NCBI GenBank assembly: GCA_965204155.1 | Contig: OZ241971.1 | Location: 1,240,001-1,304,000 of the forward strand | DNA length: 64,000 nt | Direction: 5' to 3' | DNA from: UBA6522 sp965204155 | GTDB taxonomy: Bacteria > Pseudomonadota > Gammaproteobacteria > Steroidobacterales > Rariloculaceae | Part shown: positions 1 through 17,504 of the stretch, piece by piece | Numbering within the stretch: the stretch's first letter is position 1 | How the letters are laid out: the number at the start of each line of letters is the position of its first letter | The notes under the pieces: generated by a model | The model's database searches: none | What the model was told of the DNA's origin: nothing | The model's input: the letters and a program-made list of their open reading frames with translations, nothing else | Program-made: the position numbers and the translations under genes

Positions 1-7288
<7,288 letters not shown>

Positions 7289-7292
<4 letters not shown>

Positions 7293-9034
7293 GTTTTCCC
7301 GCCACCGGATGGAGCTGCCACGCGTACTGTCACGATATCCGTCCCACGATATTGCTGATGATGAACGGAGGACGCGAGTCGGCGCAACAGCCGAAGCGAT
7401 ACTTCATGCTCGGCGGGCAACGCTCCCGGCTCATCCGGCAGCAGGGCAAGACGGTCCTGGATATTGTCCTCCCGTGATGCCACGACAAACTCGAGAACCG
7501 CCCCGCTGCCTTCCCTGTACGCCACCAGGCGCAAGCGGCGTTGTTCTTCACTTTCCTGTGCGGCGAGCGTCAGGAGCGTCTCCTCGCAGGCGGCGTCCAG
7601 ACGATCCGCCATCGCCGTATCCCAGCCGGTTCGAGCCGCAAAGGCGCCGAGAAACTCCCTTATTGCCGGCAGGACCGACAGGTCGAACGGCACCTCCAAC
7701 CGGCTCCGGCGCGGTTTCGTCATCTCCACGAAGAGCGTCATCAGGATGACAGCGATCCCGCCGGCCGTAACCCCGTTGCGCAACAGGCCGCCCGCAAATT
7801 GCGAGACCTGCTCGAAAAACACCATGTCGGTCTGAAACCCCACGCCGATCCAGAACGCGATCCCGACGATCAGGCCGTTCCGGTAGTCGATGCCGTCCTG
7901 TGTGACCATCTTTATCCCGATGACAAAGAGCATCGCCAGCAACACGGCGAGATAGGCCGCGAACACGGGGCCCGGTATCGCCAGCACCACGGCGAGGACC
8001 TTGGGCAGGAACGCGATCGCAATGAAAACCGCCCCGGTCGCGATGCCGACGTTGCGGGCACCCACCCCGGTGAGCTCCGTCACCGACGTGCCCACCGTCG
8101 AAGCCGTGTTCGGCGTCGTGCCCGCGAGGCCGGCGACCATGTTGCCGACCCCGTCCACGGCGATCGCTCCCTGCACCGCCCGCAAGTCCACCGCGCGCGG
8201 CCGGCGCCACGAAACGCGCTGGATGGCGACGGCGCCGCTGATCGTGCGTATGGAGGCGATCGCGGCGACCAGCAGAAAAGCCGGAAGAAGCGCCCAGAAG
8301 GACGGTCCAAACTCGAGATCGAATCCCGGCCACTGACCTGCCGGAACGCCGACCCAGGGTGCTTCGCCGATCTGGCGAATGTCGTACAGGCCGAACCAGG
8401 CGGCGACGGCGGAGCCTACGACGACACCGATGACCGGTGCCCAGAGGCGCAACGCGCCGGACGTCGTCAGCGCGATACCGACGATGACCAGTATCACCGC
8501 CAGCGCGCTCAGCGGCGCTGCCGGCGTGGGACTGCTGTCCGGTACGGCCGTCAGCAGGTCGAAGGCGGCCGGCATGACGGTGACCGGTATCAGCATGACG
8601 ACCGTTCCCGAGACGGTCGGCGTGAGCACGCGCTGGAACAGCGAAAGCCGCGCGGACAGCAGGAGCGGCACGAAGGCCGAGACGAAAACCAGGGTGGCCA
8701 GAAGCGCGGGGCCGCCGGCCTCGACGGCAGTTATGCATACCGCGATGAATGCGCCCGAGGCTCCCATCACGATCACATGTCCCGTGCCGATCCACCGGGC
8801 CCGGACCGCTTGCAGCATCGTCGTGGCGCCGCAAATCGCCACGGTGGCGAATACCGCCCACGACAGGTAGGCATCGCTCGCGCCGGACGCCCGCATCACG
8901 ATCGTCGGCACCAATATGATGGCGGCGAGGCTGAGCACGGCGATCTGAACGCCAAGGCCGAGAGCGAGCGCCAGCGGTACGCTCTCGTCCGGCTCGTAGC
9001 GGAGGCCACTGCGGCCGCGCGTATCAGAATTCAT
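7289..9034 (-). CDS. NCS2-type xanthine/uracil permease fused to a C-terminal HATPase-like domain
   Basis: 581 residues. The first about 430 form a polytopic membrane protein of the nucleobase-cation symporter 2 type, with many hydrophobic segments and the region TTPNTASTVGTSVTELTGVG resembling the conserved NCS2 core. After the last helix come about 130 soluble residues (from PFDLSVLPAIREFL). They contain DRLDAACEETLLTL, which resembles the N-box of RsbW/anti-sigma-type HATPase domains, and then a beta-rich stretch with a predicted late G-box-poor end. The fusion is unusual, and the ATPase assignment rests on pattern only. The start was set at the ATG inside the helicase 3' end (11-bp overlap) because the longer GTG/TTG extension is basic and low-complexity. 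The gene overlaps the PKS start by 4 bp. The substrate is unknown. Confidence 0.8.
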
Positions 9035-12000
9035 CGCGCACCCGGCCCCTTCCGGAGGTTGTCGACCTGACCCGCATCCGCTGTACCCGCGGCGAAATCC
9101 CCAGCCCGCCACTCCGCGGATTGTGTGTCGCAGCGCGGCCCCTGAGTTCCGCCTCCGCACGGCGCCGGTCAGCGCCGCCGAGTTGTTCGAGCCATTGCAG
9201 TCCTGCGGCCGTGAGCGTCGCCACCGCAGTACCACCCTTGTACAGCAGACGATGACTGTGAATGCTCGCCACACGTCCGCCGGGTGTGAGAATGCCCTCC
9301 AGGTTCAGCGGGTCGGCCGCCGAAATCACGACCCATTCGTCGGTTCGAGCCTCCCGCCGGCAGCGGCGCAGCAGTTCCACGGCGCTTGAGAGCGCAAACT
9401 GTTCACCGCCCAGGGCGCCGACGAACCGCCCGCCGCGAATCTCCCCGCGCGCCTCAAGCCGTCTGAATACACCCAGCAGATCGCGCCAACCCGGCAGGTT
9501 GCCCTCCCGCTGCAGGACGCTGCGGCAGACGACGCCATAGCGGCGCAGCACGGCGCGTGCAGCATGCTCGACCGCTTCCGGGCGCGCCCCGGCGGAACCA
9601 TCTGCGGGCGCCCTCTCCAACAGCACCCAGCGGCCCGCGGCATCGAAACTCGGTCCCCGCCGGCTCCGGCGGCCGTGAAAGCCCCTGCGGCGGCTCGGCG
9701 GCGTGATGAGGACCCGCAGGCCGTGAAAGGCATCGGCGGTGACCTGACCTCCGGCCACCAGTTCGGCCAGCGCTTCCTCGGTCTGAACGCGCAGCAGCCC
9801 GCTGGCCTGAACGAGATCGTGGAAGAACAGCGCGCCCCGGTCCGCCAGCAGATCGCGAATCCGCGACGCTCCGGCGGAAAGCGGAATGTCCCCGGCCGAT
9901 CCGTTTGCGGGCGCCGCCAGCCTTCTCCATGGCGCGGTCGCCGCGCGCGGCAGTATGACGATCGGCGAATTCGCCACGGTGCCCCGGCCCCGCCGCACGG
10001 CGCCTTCGTGTGCCTGGTCACGTTGCAGGCGCAGCGCCGGTCGATACCAGATGATGCGCCCGGATACCGCCAGTTCGTCCATGAGTAGGGGGCTGTAGTC
10101 CTGCAGCCGCACCGGGAGGATCTCCCGCTCCCAGGCCGCGGCGGGAAGGGCCAGTCCCTGCAATTCGTCGATGACCGCCGCCAGCGCCTCGCTGCCCTGA
10201 CGCCGCTCCCTGCCCAGGCCCTGCCAATGGAACAGGAATCGCTGATAGTCGGCGATGGTGACGGGCTCAATCTCGCTGCGAAGGCGCTTGAGCGTGTAGC
10301 GGTGGATTCGGGACAGAAGCCGCCGGTCGCACCATTCTTCCTGGCCATCGTCCGTTTCCTGGCCGTCGTCCTGTGCCCGTGACTCCCCATCGCGCGGCAC
10401 CCGTACCCTTCTTCCGGCAGACGCCAGGGAATACTTCGCGCTGGGTATCTGCGTTGGCGTGGCACGCTCGGTAAAGCGACCGCGCATGGCGAACCCTTCC
10501 GCCTCCAGCGCCACCAGCGCCGCCGCCACGTCCCGCCCAGACAGCCCCAGCGGCCGGCCCAGTTCGGCGGCGGTGACCGGGCCCAGGCCTTCCATGCGGC
10601 TGCGGATGAGTTCGCGCAATGCCGCCTCGGGAGTTTCGATGTCGCCGTCGAGCGCGTGGATTGCCGGTTCGGTTCGTCCGCCGGGAACCGCCAGGTCCAA
10701 TTCCCCCACACGCTCGGCGCTGACCCAGACCGAGGCGCCGCCGGGCATTGTGTATGTGCTCGCCCGCCCATCGGCAACCAACCCGTCGAACATGGAGCGT
10801 TCGCGCTCGCCGGCCTCCTCCGGGAACATGGGACGCTCCGGCCCGCCAGCCTCCTCCGGCGCCATGAAGCCGAGTACCACCAGGGCGTCATGCAATTCAT
10901 CCTCGTCCCGCGAGTCCGGCCAGGCTTCCGAACGCACCCGCTCGATCGCCTCCGGATCGAGCCGGCCCAGGTCCGCGGCCTGCTCCACTGTAAGGTGGCG
11001 GCGCGCCTGAATCGCCAGGGTGCGCCGCTCCTCGGCCGGCGCATCGTCAAGGAAGGCATACGGTTTGGCGCTCAGGACCTCCTGGGCCAGGGGCGACGGG
11101 CTGGTCAGTTCACAGCACGCCACCTCCACTTCACCGGCTTCGATGCGGCCCAGCAACCCGGCTAGCCCATCGATGTCCATGACGCCGCGCAGGCAGTCCT
11201 CCAGGGTCTGCGAAACCAGCGGATGGTCTGGAATCTCCCGCTCGCCCGCGAGATTCTCCGCGCAGGCAAGCTGATCGGGAAACACCGTGGCAAGCAGGTC
11301 TTCGGCGTCCGCCCGCTGAAAGAAGGCCGGCGCCCGTTTGCCGTTGCGGAAGCGCTGCACTGCCAGCGCGACGCTGGCATTCCAGCGCCAGCGGCCCGGG
11401 AAGATGGGTGCGTCGAGTACGGCCTGGGTGAGGACGTCCGCAACCGTGGCCCTCGCCAGGTAGCGGCTCACTTCGTCCAGGGGGAAGCTATGCACGACGC
11501 CCAGCGAGATGACGATGGTGTCTTCCAGCGCCGCCGCCTGCAGTTCGAAGTTGAATCGCCGGCAGAAGCGCTTCCTGAGCGCCAGGCCCCAGGCGCGATT
11601 CAGCCGGGAGCCGTAGGGCGAGTGCACGACGATGTGTGTGTCCCCGGCCTCGTCGAAGAAGCGTTCGATGACGATGCGTTTCGCCGTGGGCAGACCGTCA
11701 AGGGCGGCGCGGGCCGCGCCCAGGTACTCGGTCAATTGCTCTGTTGCAGCGAGCGGCAGCGCCGGGTTGGCGGAAAGGCGTCTGGCGACGTCGGCAACCG
11801 TTCCGTCCTCCAATGCCCCGTCCACTTCCGTACGAAGCCGCGAAACCGCCTCGGACAGCTCATCACTTCGTCCCGGGGCCTCGCCGAACCAGAATGGAAT
11901 GGTCGGCGGCAGGCCGCGTGCATCCTCCACGAAGACCTTGCCGGAATGCACCTTGAGAATTCGCCAGGAGGTATTGCCGAGCTGAAAGATATCGCCCGGC

Positions 12001-13565
12001 ATGCTCTCGAAGGCGAAGTCTTCGTTCAGCGTGCCGACGAACAGTTCGCCGGGCAGCATCACCACGTCATGGTCGAACTGATCTGGAATCGTGCCGCCGT
12101 TGGTTACCGCCGTGAGGCGAGCGCCCCGCCGTGGCCGCAACCGGTCGTTGACCCGGTCGTGGTGCAAGTAGGCGCCGCGGCGGCCACGCTGGGTGGTGAA
12201 GCCATTGGCAAGCATCCTGAGCACGTCCCGATAAGCGCGGCGGGAAAGATCGCGGAACGGTGCACTGCGGGTGATGAGGTCGAACAGGTCGTCCGTTCCC
12301 CACTCCTGCATGCTCACTTCCGCAACGATCTGCTGGCTCAGCACGTCCAGGGGCTTGCGGCACAGCGTGACGGCATCCAGTTCCCCGCGGGCAACCGAGT
12401 CGAGTAACGCCACGCACTCCACCAGTTCGTCCCTCGACAACGGCACAAGCCGCCCTCTGGGGACCCGGTCCACACCGTGACCGGAGCGTCCCACGCGCTG
12501 CAGCAGCCTGGCGATGCCGCGGGGGGAGCCGAGCTGGCAGACCAGGTCCACCTCGCCGATGTCGATACCCAGTTCCAGCGATGCCGTGGCCACCAGCACC
12601 TTGAGTTTTCCGGCCTTGAGCCGTTCCTCGGCCATCAGGCGGTGCTCCCTGGACAGGCTGCCGTGGTGGGAGGTGACCTGATCCTCGCCGCACCGGTCAG
12701 CGAGGTGACGAGCCACGCGCTCGGCCAGCCGGCGAGTATTGACGAACACGATCGTGGTGCGGTGATCGGCGGCGAGCGCGGCCAGGCGATCGTAAATCTC
12801 GACCCAGACCTCGTTGGCCATGATCGCCTCCAGAGGCGACGACGGCAGTTCCAGCCTGAGGTCCCAGTTGCGGACGTGACCCTGATCGATGACCTGGCAG
12901 GGCGCACGGTCCGCGCCGATGAGAAACTCCACCATGCTGTCCATGGGCTTGGTTGTGGCCGAAACGCCCACCCGCACGGGAGGCCGCCCGCACAGCGCCG
13001 CCAGCCGCTCCAGCGAAACCGCCAGGTGTGCGCCCCGCTTGTTGCCCGCCAGCGCGTGGACCTCGTCCACGATGACCGTCTCCACCGTCCCCAGCATGCG
13101 GCGCCCGGACTCGGAGGTCAGCAGGATGTACAGCGACTCCGGCGTGGTGACCAGGATGTGGGGCGCCTGCCGGCGCATCTTCGCCCGCTCGCTCTGGGTC
13201 GTATCCCCGGTGCGCACCAGGGCGCGGATGCAGACATCGGGCTCGCCCGACTCCAGCAGCCTGTCGCGAATCCCGGCCAGCGGTGCCTGCAGGTTCTTGC
13301 TGATATCGTTGGACAGCGCCTTGAGCGGCGACACGTAGAGAATGCGGGTCTCGTCCGGCAGGCTGGCGTCAAGCCCCCGCTTGACCAGCGTGTCGATGAC
13401 GGCGAGGAAGGCAGCGAGCGTCTTGCCCGATCCCGTCGGGGCGCTGATCAGAGTGTGGGAGCCGCCGCCGATCGCCCGCCACGCGCGGCGCTGCACCTCG
13501 GTCGCGGCGGGAAACTGACCGCGGAACCAACTCGCGACTGCTGGATGGAAGCCGTCCGGACCCAT
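9024..13565 (-). CDS. lhr: Lhr-type ATP-dependent DNA helicase (superfamily 2)
   Basis: 1513 residues, close to the roughly 1540 of E. coli Lhr. Two RecA-like domains carry Walker A (TGSGKT, Lys48), motif II DEVH in VIVDEVHALAGN, motif III SATT and motif VI QRVGRSGHG. These are followed by the winged-helix/beta-barrel Lhr core (from about residue 430) and the long C-terminal region found only in long Lhr proteins. The family translocates 3'-5' on single-stranded DNA and unwinds RNA:DNA hybrids, with a role in DNA repair. The ATG has no other start nearby. The gene is first in a minus-strand run with the permease and PKS; the 11-bp overlap suggests co-transcription, but a functional link to polyketide synthesis is not evident. 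Confidence 0.95.
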   Translation of the reverse strand: MGPDGFHPAVASWFRGQFPAATEVQRRAWRAIGGGSHTLISAPTGSGKTLAAFLAVIDTLVKRGLDASLPDETRILYVSPLKALSNDISKNLQAPLAGIRDRLLESGEPDVCIRALVRTGDTTQSERAKMRRQAPHILVTTPESLYILLTSESGRRMLGTVETVIVDEVHALAGNKRGAHLAVSLERLAALCGRPPVRVGVSATTKPMDSMVEFLIGADRAPCQVIDQGHVRNWDLRLELPSSPLEAIMANEVWVEIYDRLAALAADHRTTIVFVNTRRLAERVARHLADRCGEDQVTSHHGSLSREHRLMAEERLKAGKLKVLVATASLELGIDIGEVDLVCQLGSPRGIARLLQRVGRSGHGVDRVPRGRLVPLSRDELVECVALLDSVARGELDAVTLCRKPLDVLSQQIVAEVSMQEWGTDDLFDLITRSAPFRDLSRRAYRDVLRMLANGFTTQRGRRGAYLHHDRVNDRLRPRRGARLTAVTNGGTIPDQFDHDVVMLPGELFVGTLNEDFAFESMPGDIFQLGNTSWRILKVHSGKVFVEDARGLPPTIPFWFGEAPGRSDELSEAVSRLRTEVDGALEDGTVADVARRLSANPALPLAATEQLTEYLGAARAALDGLPTAKRIVIERFFDEAGDTHIVVHSPYGSRLNRAWGLALRKRFCRRFNFELQAAALEDTIVISLGVVHSFPLDEVSRYLARATVADVLTQAVLDAPIFPGRWRWNASVALAVQRFRNGKRAPAFFQRADAEDLLATVFPDQLACAENLAGEREIPDHPLVSQTLEDCLRGVMDIDGLAGLLGRIEAGEVEVACCELTSPSPLAQEVLSAKPYAFLDDAPAEERRTLAIQARRHLTVEQAADLGRLDPEAIERVRSEAWPDSRDEDELHDALVVLGFMAPEEAGGPERPMFPEEAGERERSMFDGLVADGRASTYTMPGGASVWVSAERVGELDLAVPGGRTEPAIHALDGDIETPEAALRELIRSRMEGLGPVTAAELGRPLGLSGRDVAAALVALEAEGFAMRGRFTERATPTQIPSAKYSLASAGRRVRVPRDGESRAQDDGQETDDGQEEWCDRRLLSRIHRYTLKRLRSEIEPVTIADYQRFLFHWQGLGRERRQGSEALAAVIDELQGLALPAAAWEREILPVRLQDYSPLLMDELAVSGRIIWYRPALRLQRDQAHEGAVRRGRGTVANSPIVILPRAATAPWRRLAAPANGSAGDIPLSAGASRIRDLLADRGALFFHDLVQASGLLRVQTEEALAELVAGGQVTADAFHGLRVLITPPSRRRGFHGRRSRRGPSFDAAGRWVLLERAPADGSAGARPEAVEHAARAVLRRYGVVCRSVLQREGNLPGWRDLLGVFRRLEARGEIRGGRFVGALGGEQFALSSAVELLRRCRREARTDEWVVISAADPLNLEGILTPGGRVASIHSHRLLYKGGTAVATLTAAGLQWLEQLGGADRRRAEAELRGRAATHNPRSGGLGISPRVQRMRVRSTTSGRGRVRDEF

Positions 13566-13679
13566 GGCGCAAGCATACGGGAAACGCCGTCTGCAATCTT
13601 CGCCAATTGCGCCGCCATCTTCGGCGGCAAGAATGGTGCGCGGCGAGTTGCGCGTGCCACGACCGCGCGACTCACGCCG

Positions 13680-13685
13680 TATAAT
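13680..13685 (+). promoter_or_regulatory. Candidate -10 box TATAAT upstream of the P-loop ATPase gene
   Basis: A perfect TATAAT sits 30 bp before the chosen ATG, in a GC-rich gap between two divergent genes. No good -35 hexamer lies 16-18 bp upstream, so this is a weak promoter or one helped by an activator. Pattern evidence only. Confidence 0.4.
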
Positions 13686-13714
13686 CGCCCCACCCCGGCG
13701 GTTTGGACATCGAC

Positions 13715-14551
13715 ATGAGAATGACGGGCGAGGAATTCCTGGCGTGGCCGCGCAAGGCGATCACGCTCCTCGGCATGTCGGGCGTCGGCAAGACCACACT
13801 CGCCAACAAGCTGCCCAAGTCCAAGTGGTTCCACTACTCCGGCGACTACCGGATCGGTACCAAGTACCTCTCAGAACCGATCCTCGACAACATCAAGCAA
13901 CAGGCCATGCAGGTCGACTTCCTGCGGGATCTCCTGCGCAGCGACTCCATCTACATCGCCAGCAATGTCACGGTGCACAACCTCGCACCTGTGGCCAGTT
14001 TCCTCGGCAAGATCGGCCGCGAAGACCTGGGAGGGCTCGCCGTGGACGAGTTCAATGCGCGCCAGCGGCTGCACGAGGCAGCCGAAATCGGCGCCATGTG
14101 CGACGTGGAGCCGTTTATCCGCAAGGCCCGTGAGATCTACGGGTACGAGCACTTTATCAACGACGCGGGGGGCAGCATCTGCGAGCTGGACAACCCGCGC
14201 ATGCTGGAGGTGCTTGCCGGAAACACCGTCATCGTCTACCTGAGCGCCGACAAGGCGATGGAAGAGACCATGATCCGGCGCTCCATCGAGAACCCGAAGC
14301 CCATGTACTACCAGGAGGCGTTCCTGGACGAGCAGTTACAGGAGTTCCTGGCGGAGACGGGACTCGGCTCACCGGCGGAAATCGTCCCGGACGAATTCGT
14401 CCGCTGGATCTTTCCGCGCCACGTGGCGCATCGCCGTCCCCTGTACGAGGCGATGGCGGACCGCTACGGCTACACGGTGGATGCGCGCGCCACCGAGCGC
14501 GTCACCGGCGAGTCGGATTTTCTGGAACTGGTTGCCGAGGCGATGGGGTAA
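13715..14551 (+). CDS. P-loop ATPase of unknown role
   Basis: 278 residues from the ATG (a TTG lies 12 nt upstream in frame, another ATG 6 nt downstream). The N-terminus carries a Walker A motif, GMSGVGKTT, directly after the first beta strand, as in shikimate/adenylate-kinase-like small-molecule kinases. The remainder is acidic and mixed helical, with conserved-looking stretches NDAGGSICELD and KPMYYQEAFLDEQL. No membrane segment or signal peptide, so it is cytosolic. It is convergent with the rhomboid gene and divergent from lhr, so it is probably monocistronic. Similar proteins are annotated only as ATPases; a kinase activity is possible but not shown. Confidence 0.8.
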   Translation: MRMTGEEFLAWPRKAITLLGMSGVGKTTLANKLPKSKWFHYSGDYRIGTKYLSEPILDNIKQQAMQVDFLRDLLRSDSIYIASNVTVHNLAPVASFLGKIGREDLGGLAVDEFNARQRLHEAAEIGAMCDVEPFIRKAREIYGYEHFINDAGGSICELDNPRMLEVLAGNTVIVYLSADKAMEETMIRRSIENPKPMYYQEAFLDEQLQEFLAETGLGSPAEIVPDEFVRWIFPRHVAHRRPLYEAMADRYGYTVDARATERVTGESDFLELVAEAMG

Positions 14552-14618
14552 CCTGCAGCACTTGCGGATGGTTTGCCGAGGTCGTCAACGGCAAGGAGCT
14601 GGCCGGCAGAACGACCGG

Positions 14619-15518
14619 TCACACCATACCGAGTGCCGTCATCCACGCAAGCGCCAGCGCCGCGGCCGCAATCGCACCCCAGAGTCGTTGCGTTTCCGGT
14701 TCGCGGGGTATCTCCACCGCCGACAGCCCCGCCCCGATGCCGAATCCCGAGATGAATCCGGTGAGGTGGGCCAGGATATCGACATTGTCGCCCTCGACCC
14801 CGGAACCCGTACCGGTGAAGGCCAGCAGCCCGACCCCGGCGACGATCGGCGCGATCCGCATCCTCCACGGCGTGTTTTTCAGGAATCCCCGCCGCCACGT
14901 ATAGGCCGCCAGCAGTCCCAGCGCGGCAAACACCGACGTCGATGCGCCGATGGCGAGATGCCGTCCGGGCTGAATCAACACATTCAGGGCGTTGCCCAAA
15001 GCACCACCGCCGAGGATGGCCGCCCAGCCGATCCCGGAACCCAGGTAGCGGCCTGCGTAGAGACCGAAGAAAGCGCCGAAGACGATGTTTCCCGCCAGGT
15101 GGCTGAAGTCCACGTGCAGGGTGAGCGCGGTGACCGTACGCCACCATTCGCCGGTCGCGATCCTGACCGAGTCGATTCGTCCCAGCCCCAGCCAGTCGTG
15201 TCCCCAGGCATCCTGACGGGCGAACAGGGCCACCGCCAGGAGAACGCCGACGTAGACGATGACGCCGCGCCAGCCCGTACCGAGTTCCGGCATCGGCAGG
15301 ATGCCCACGGGTGGATGCCGTTTCTCCTGGTCGTATTCGCTGAGTTCGGCGCGTGCACGGGAAACCGATTGCCTCGGTACGGTGATGATCCAGCGCCCTT
15401 CGATCCGTTCGACCTCGTGGTCGATCTGAAGCGCCATCAGCACCAGACCCGCCTCGCGGCAACGCTTCCAGCGCCTGGTTCGCAGCACGGGGATCCAATT
15501 CTCGGTGTTTTCCATCAT
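14619..15518 (-). CDS. Rhomboid-family intramembrane serine protease
   Basis: 299 residues from the first of two adjacent ATGs; a TTG 33 nt upstream is less likely. An N-terminal cytosolic domain of about 90 residues (MALQIDHEVERIEGRW...) is followed by six to seven hydrophobic segments. The active-site serine is in GASTSVF, and the partner histidine in AHLTGFISGFG. HLAGN, another family signature, lies in the second helix region. Such enzymes cut transmembrane substrates within the bilayer; the substrate here is unknown. It stands alone, convergent with the ATPase gene. Confidence 0.9.
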   Translation of the reverse strand: MMENTENWIPVLRTRRWKRCREAGLVLMALQIDHEVERIEGRWIITVPRQSVSRARAELSEYDQEKRHPPVGILPMPELGTGWRGVIVYVGVLLAVALFARQDAWGHDWLGLGRIDSVRIATGEWWRTVTALTLHVDFSHLAGNIVFGAFFGLYAGRYLGSGIGWAAILGGGALGNALNVLIQPGRHLAIGASTSVFAALGLLAAYTWRRGFLKNTPWRMRIAPIVAGVGLLAFTGTGSGVEGDNVDILAHLTGFISGFGIGAGLSAVEIPREPETQRLWGAIAAAALALAWMTALGMV

Positions 15519-15628
15519 CGTGGACGCCGATATTAGCCGGATTATCCCCAAAATCGCGGTTCGGAGTTGACTTTGCCGAAATCGGCTTCAAACTGTGCAT
15601 CTGGACTTCATTAACGGTGGGAGTTGTT

Positions 15629-16210
15629 ATGAAGGTTCATCGTTGGGTGATCGTTTCCTGTATCGCCCTCACGTTAGCCGCCTGCACTAACCGGGAAACC
15701 CTGCCAACGGGTCAGGCACCCCCCCAACCCATGCAGGAAGAAAGCGTGGTCAGGGAAGCCGAGTCGTTCTTCGGTCAGGGCGCGCAGGGTGTGGCCGACC
15801 TGCTCAACCGCGTGTTCATGGAGAACAACGGTCCGCCAACAGCCTACATCGTCGGCGAAGAGGGCGGCGCGGCACTCGGTTTGGGATTGCGGTACGGGCA
15901 TGGCACCTTGTATCTCTCGGACGGTACGTCGAGCCGAATCTTTTGGCGCGGCCCGTCCCTGGGTTTCGACGTGGGCGGCAGCGCCACCAAGACGTTCGTA
16001 CTCGTTTACGATCTCGAGCGAGTCGAGGACCTCTACCAGCGGTTCGGGGGTGTCGAAGGCAGCCTGTACGTCGTCGGGGGCGTCGGCGTCAACTACAACC
16101 GCCTGGACGACATCGTGCTGGCGCCGGTCCGAGTCGGCTTGGGATGGCGGCAGGGCGTGAGCGTCGGCTACCTGCAGTTGTCTCCTGACAGTTCGTGGAA
16201 TCCATTCTGA
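15629..16210 (+). CDS. DUF1134/EipA-like envelope lipoprotein
   Basis: 193 residues. A signal peptide ends in a lipobox (LTLAAC), so the mature protein should be a lipid-anchored envelope protein. The body (AYIVGEEGGAALGLGLRYGHGTLYL... GPSLGFDVGGSATKTFVLVYDLERVEDLYQRFGGVEGS) matches the DUF1134 fold, whose Brucella member EipA is an envelope-integrity protein. The start was chosen because GGTGGGA sits 7 nt before this ATG; an upstream GTG is not needed. Single gene; no partner is evident. Confidence 0.85.
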   Translation: MKVHRWVIVSCIALTLAACTNRETLPTGQAPPQPMQEESVVREAESFFGQGAQGVADLLNRVFMENNGPPTAYIVGEEGGAALGLGLRYGHGTLYLSDGTSSRIFWRGPSLGFDVGGSATKTFVLVYDLERVEDLYQRFGGVEGSLYVVGGVGVNYNRLDDIVLAPVRVGLGWRQGVSVGYLQLSPDSSWNPF

Positions 16211-16232
16211 CTGGAATCCGCGTCGGCAGTCT

Positions 16233-17480
16233 TCACTCCAGGTGCCGGTACACCCGCGCCTCGAAGCCCTGCAGCGCCTCGATCGCCGTATCGTCGTAGA
16301 AGGGCCGATACTGCATCAGCAACACGGCGCCGATCCCCGCGGCGGGATCGATCCAGAACTGCGTGTTGTCGATGCCGGCCCAACTCAGGCTGCCCGGCGA
16401 GCGCATGGTGACCGAATCGTGCTCCGCGGTGATCTGGAACCCCAGCCCGAAGGTGTCGGCTCCCGCGCCCAGGGGGAAGGGGCGCGACATGGCCGGATTG
16501 GGCGCCGGCATGAGTTCGACGCGCAGATCGCCGATGTTGTTCTGTCCCATCAACTCGACGGTCGCCTCTTCCAGTAGCCGGACGCCGTCGTCGGACACGC
16601 CGCCGTTGAGTATCAGCCGTATGAATCTGGCGAAATCCTGAGCCGTGGAAAACAGACCGCCGTCGCCGCGTACCATGACACTGATCGTCCCACCGGGATT
16701 GGGCTGCTCCACCAGACCCTCCCCGGAGAGCATGTGCAGGGTCACGAGCCGGGCGTTGTTTTCACTGGCCACGCCATAGGCCGTGTCCTTCATTCGCAGG
16801 GGCAAAAACATGCGTTCCTGCAAGAATGCGTCCACACCCTGCCCCGACACGCTCCGCACAAGGTGGCCCAACACGCGCGTACTCTCCCCATAGGTCCACC
16901 TTGCGCCCGGATCGTGCAGCAGCGGGTGGTTCAATTGGGTGGCCGGCCGGCTCTGGGTCGCGAAGAGTGGAAAAAGGATTTCGTTGAAGAGATCGTATCC
17001 CAGTCCCGACGTATGTGTCAGCAGGTGGCGCACCGTCATCGGGGCGTTGGCGGGGCGGGACGTAAAGCTGTTGTCGGCGGAGTCGAATGTCTCGAAGACT
17101 TCCTCCGGAATGTGTCCGGGCAAGTACATTGAAGCCGGATCGTCCAGGCCGACTTCGCCGTCTTCCACCAGCATCATCACGGCCGCCGACGTGATCGGCT
17201 TGGTCATGGATGCGATACGGAAGATCGAGTCCACCGTCATCGGCCGCGCCTGAGCGACGTCCTGACTGCCGAAGGCTCCCGCGTATATCACCCCCTCGCC
17301 GTTCGTGACCATGGCCACGACACCTGGAATCCAAGTATCGCCCACGACCTGCTCCAGGTACGCGTTGATCTCAGCCTGCCCGGCTTCCGAAACCGATGGA
17401 GCCTGGGCGTTGATTTGTGCGGACATCAGCACTGCGTGCAGACAGCCTCCAAGGAAAATGGTGCGCGTCAACGGCCTCAC
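16233..17480 (-). CDS. Secreted serine hydrolase, class C beta-lactamase/esterase fold
   Basis: 415 residues with a cleavable signal peptide (to about residue 26). The nucleophile is Ser91 in SMTK (SxxK), and the second motif is Tyr197 in WTYGES. HTSGL and DGGLFSTAQDFARF are typical of the beta-lactamase-related esterase/peptidase group, so resistance is not implied. GTG start with GGGGAGAG five bases upstream. The gene lies 24 bp after panE on the same strand, so the two may form an operon. Substrate unknown; a periplasmic esterase or D-amino peptidase is likely. Confidence 0.88.
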   Translation of the reverse strand: MRPLTRTIFLGGCLHAVLMSAQINAQAPSVSEAGQAEINAYLEQVVGDTWIPGVVAMVTNGEGVIYAGAFGSQDVAQARPMTVDSIFRIASMTKPITSAAVMMLVEDGEVGLDDPASMYLPGHIPEEVFETFDSADNSFTSRPANAPMTVRHLLTHTSGLGYDLFNEILFPLFATQSRPATQLNHPLLHDPGARWTYGESTRVLGHLVRSVSGQGVDAFLQERMFLPLRMKDTAYGVASENNARLVTLHMLSGEGLVEQPNPGGTISVMVRGDGGLFSTAQDFARFIRLILNGGVSDDGVRLLEEATVELMGQNNIGDLRVELMPAPNPAMSRPFPLGAGADTFGLGFQITAEHDSVTMRSPGSLSWAGIDNTQFWIDPAAGIGAVLLMQYRPFYDDTAIEALQGFEARVYRHLE

Positions 17481-17504
17481 TTGACTCTCCCCTGAGTTGA
17501 ATTC

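Noticed and set aside
7541..9070. Plus-strand open frame of 509 codons opposite the permease
   Set aside because: Antisense shadow; Asp/Arg/His-rich low-complexity translation without a signal or domain.
16233..17480. Reading the serine hydrolase as an antibiotic-resistance beta-lactamase
   Set aside because: The SxxK and Tyr motifs fit the broad esterase/peptidase group; the rest lacks class C features.
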